In this document: positions 5,813-5,922 of the stretch, piece after piece | Position numbering within the stretch: the first letter of the stretch is position 1 | How the letters are laid out: the number at the start of each line of letters is the position of its first letter | DNA from: Pseudomonadota bacterium | GTDB lineage: Bacteria; Pseudomonadota; Gammaproteobacteria; Burkholderiales; Burkholderiaceae_F | Length of the DNA stretch: 5,922 bases | Direction of reading: 5' to 3' | Assembly (NCBI GenBank): GCA_021823635.1 | Contig: JAKANT010000125.1 | Location: 1-5,922, forward strand | Notes under the pieces: generated by a model | Seen by the model: the letters and a program-made list of their open reading frames with translations, nothing else | Database searches by the model: none | Told to the model about the DNA's origin: nothing | Made by a program: the position numbers and the translations under genes

Positions 5813-5922
5813 TCACATAATACCCAGCCGCCGTGGATACCTGCTGGCACGCAGCATCCTGCAAGAGCTGCTGCGAGGCGCGGGAGTCGGCGGCGAGGTC
5901 TCATCCGAAGGAGTGCGATCAT
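5795..5922. other. Unassigned sequence after the hpnD break, possible edge of an inserted element
   Basis: These 128 bases follow the last HpnD-like codon and encode nothing I recognise on either strand. They open with GTGTCGCATCCCGG and contain the slightly AT-richer stretch GATCACATAATA. Near the window edge AAGGAG (5908-5913) lies 7 nt before AT (5921-5922), so a gene may start with ATG at the edge, as a transposase often does 100-200 bp from the end of an insertion sequence. ATGATCAC (5809-5816) and GTGCGATCAT (5913-5922) are inverted copies apart from one extra base. These points fit a mobile element but do not prove one, and I could not assign a family from the terminal bases. Confidence 0.4.

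Noticed and set aside
5795..5922. hpnD continuing after a simple frameshift
   Set aside because: Translating all three plus-strand frames of the tail gives nothing like the expected HpnD sequence after RYLDY.
5795..5922. Group II intron 5' end (GTGTC at 5795 or GTGCG at 5913)
   Set aside because: GTGTC does not fit the GTGYG start, and GTGCG at 5913 is followed by too little sequence to test any intron domain and does not lie at the hpnD break.

Overview
The window is GC-rich bacterial chromosome, most likely from a betaproteobacterium. The basis is the high GC content (judged by eye), the protein-quality-control order tRNA-Leu - tig - clpP - clpX - lon, the close fit of the ClpP, ClpX and Lon sequences to betaproteobacterial versions as I remember them, and an adjacent hopanoid/squalene locus (hpnC-hpnD). 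I cannot name a genus from sequence alone.

Layout. Positions 1-4536 are read from the minus strand, so transcription runs from right to left: tRNA-Leu(UAG) (4450-4536), tig (trigger factor, 3096-4403), clpP (2442-3068), clpX (1151-2416), then a 154-bp gap and the 5' part of lon (1-996, cut by the window edge before the ATPase P-loop). The gaps tig-clpP and clpP-clpX are only 27 and 25 bp and show no terminator, so these three genes look like one transcription unit, perhaps read through from the tRNA. The gap before lon holds a GC-rich hairpin and, after it, a good match to a heat-shock (sigma-32) promoter, so lon can be switched on separately. Together the genes form a proteostasis module: trigger factor folds nascent chains, ClpXP unfolds and degrades tagged or regulatory proteins, and Lon degrades misfolded ones.

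On the plus strand, diverging from the tRNA across a 98-bp spacer, are hpnC (4635-5450) and hpnD (from 5447), which overlap by ATGA. With HpnE they make squalene from farnesyl diphosphate for hopanoid lipids. The hpnD reading frame stops being HpnD-like at Tyr116 (base 5794) and ends five codons later, at less than half the family length. The remaining 128 bases (5795-5922) do not continue HpnD in any frame. This is the most unusual point in the window: an insertion into hpnD, a rearrangement, or an assembly junction. The tail ends in a well-spaced ribosome-binding-site-like sequence and the first two bases of a possible ATG, as would fit the edge of an inserted element, but I could not identify the element.

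I found no CRISPR array, phage gene, complete transposase or clearly new system.
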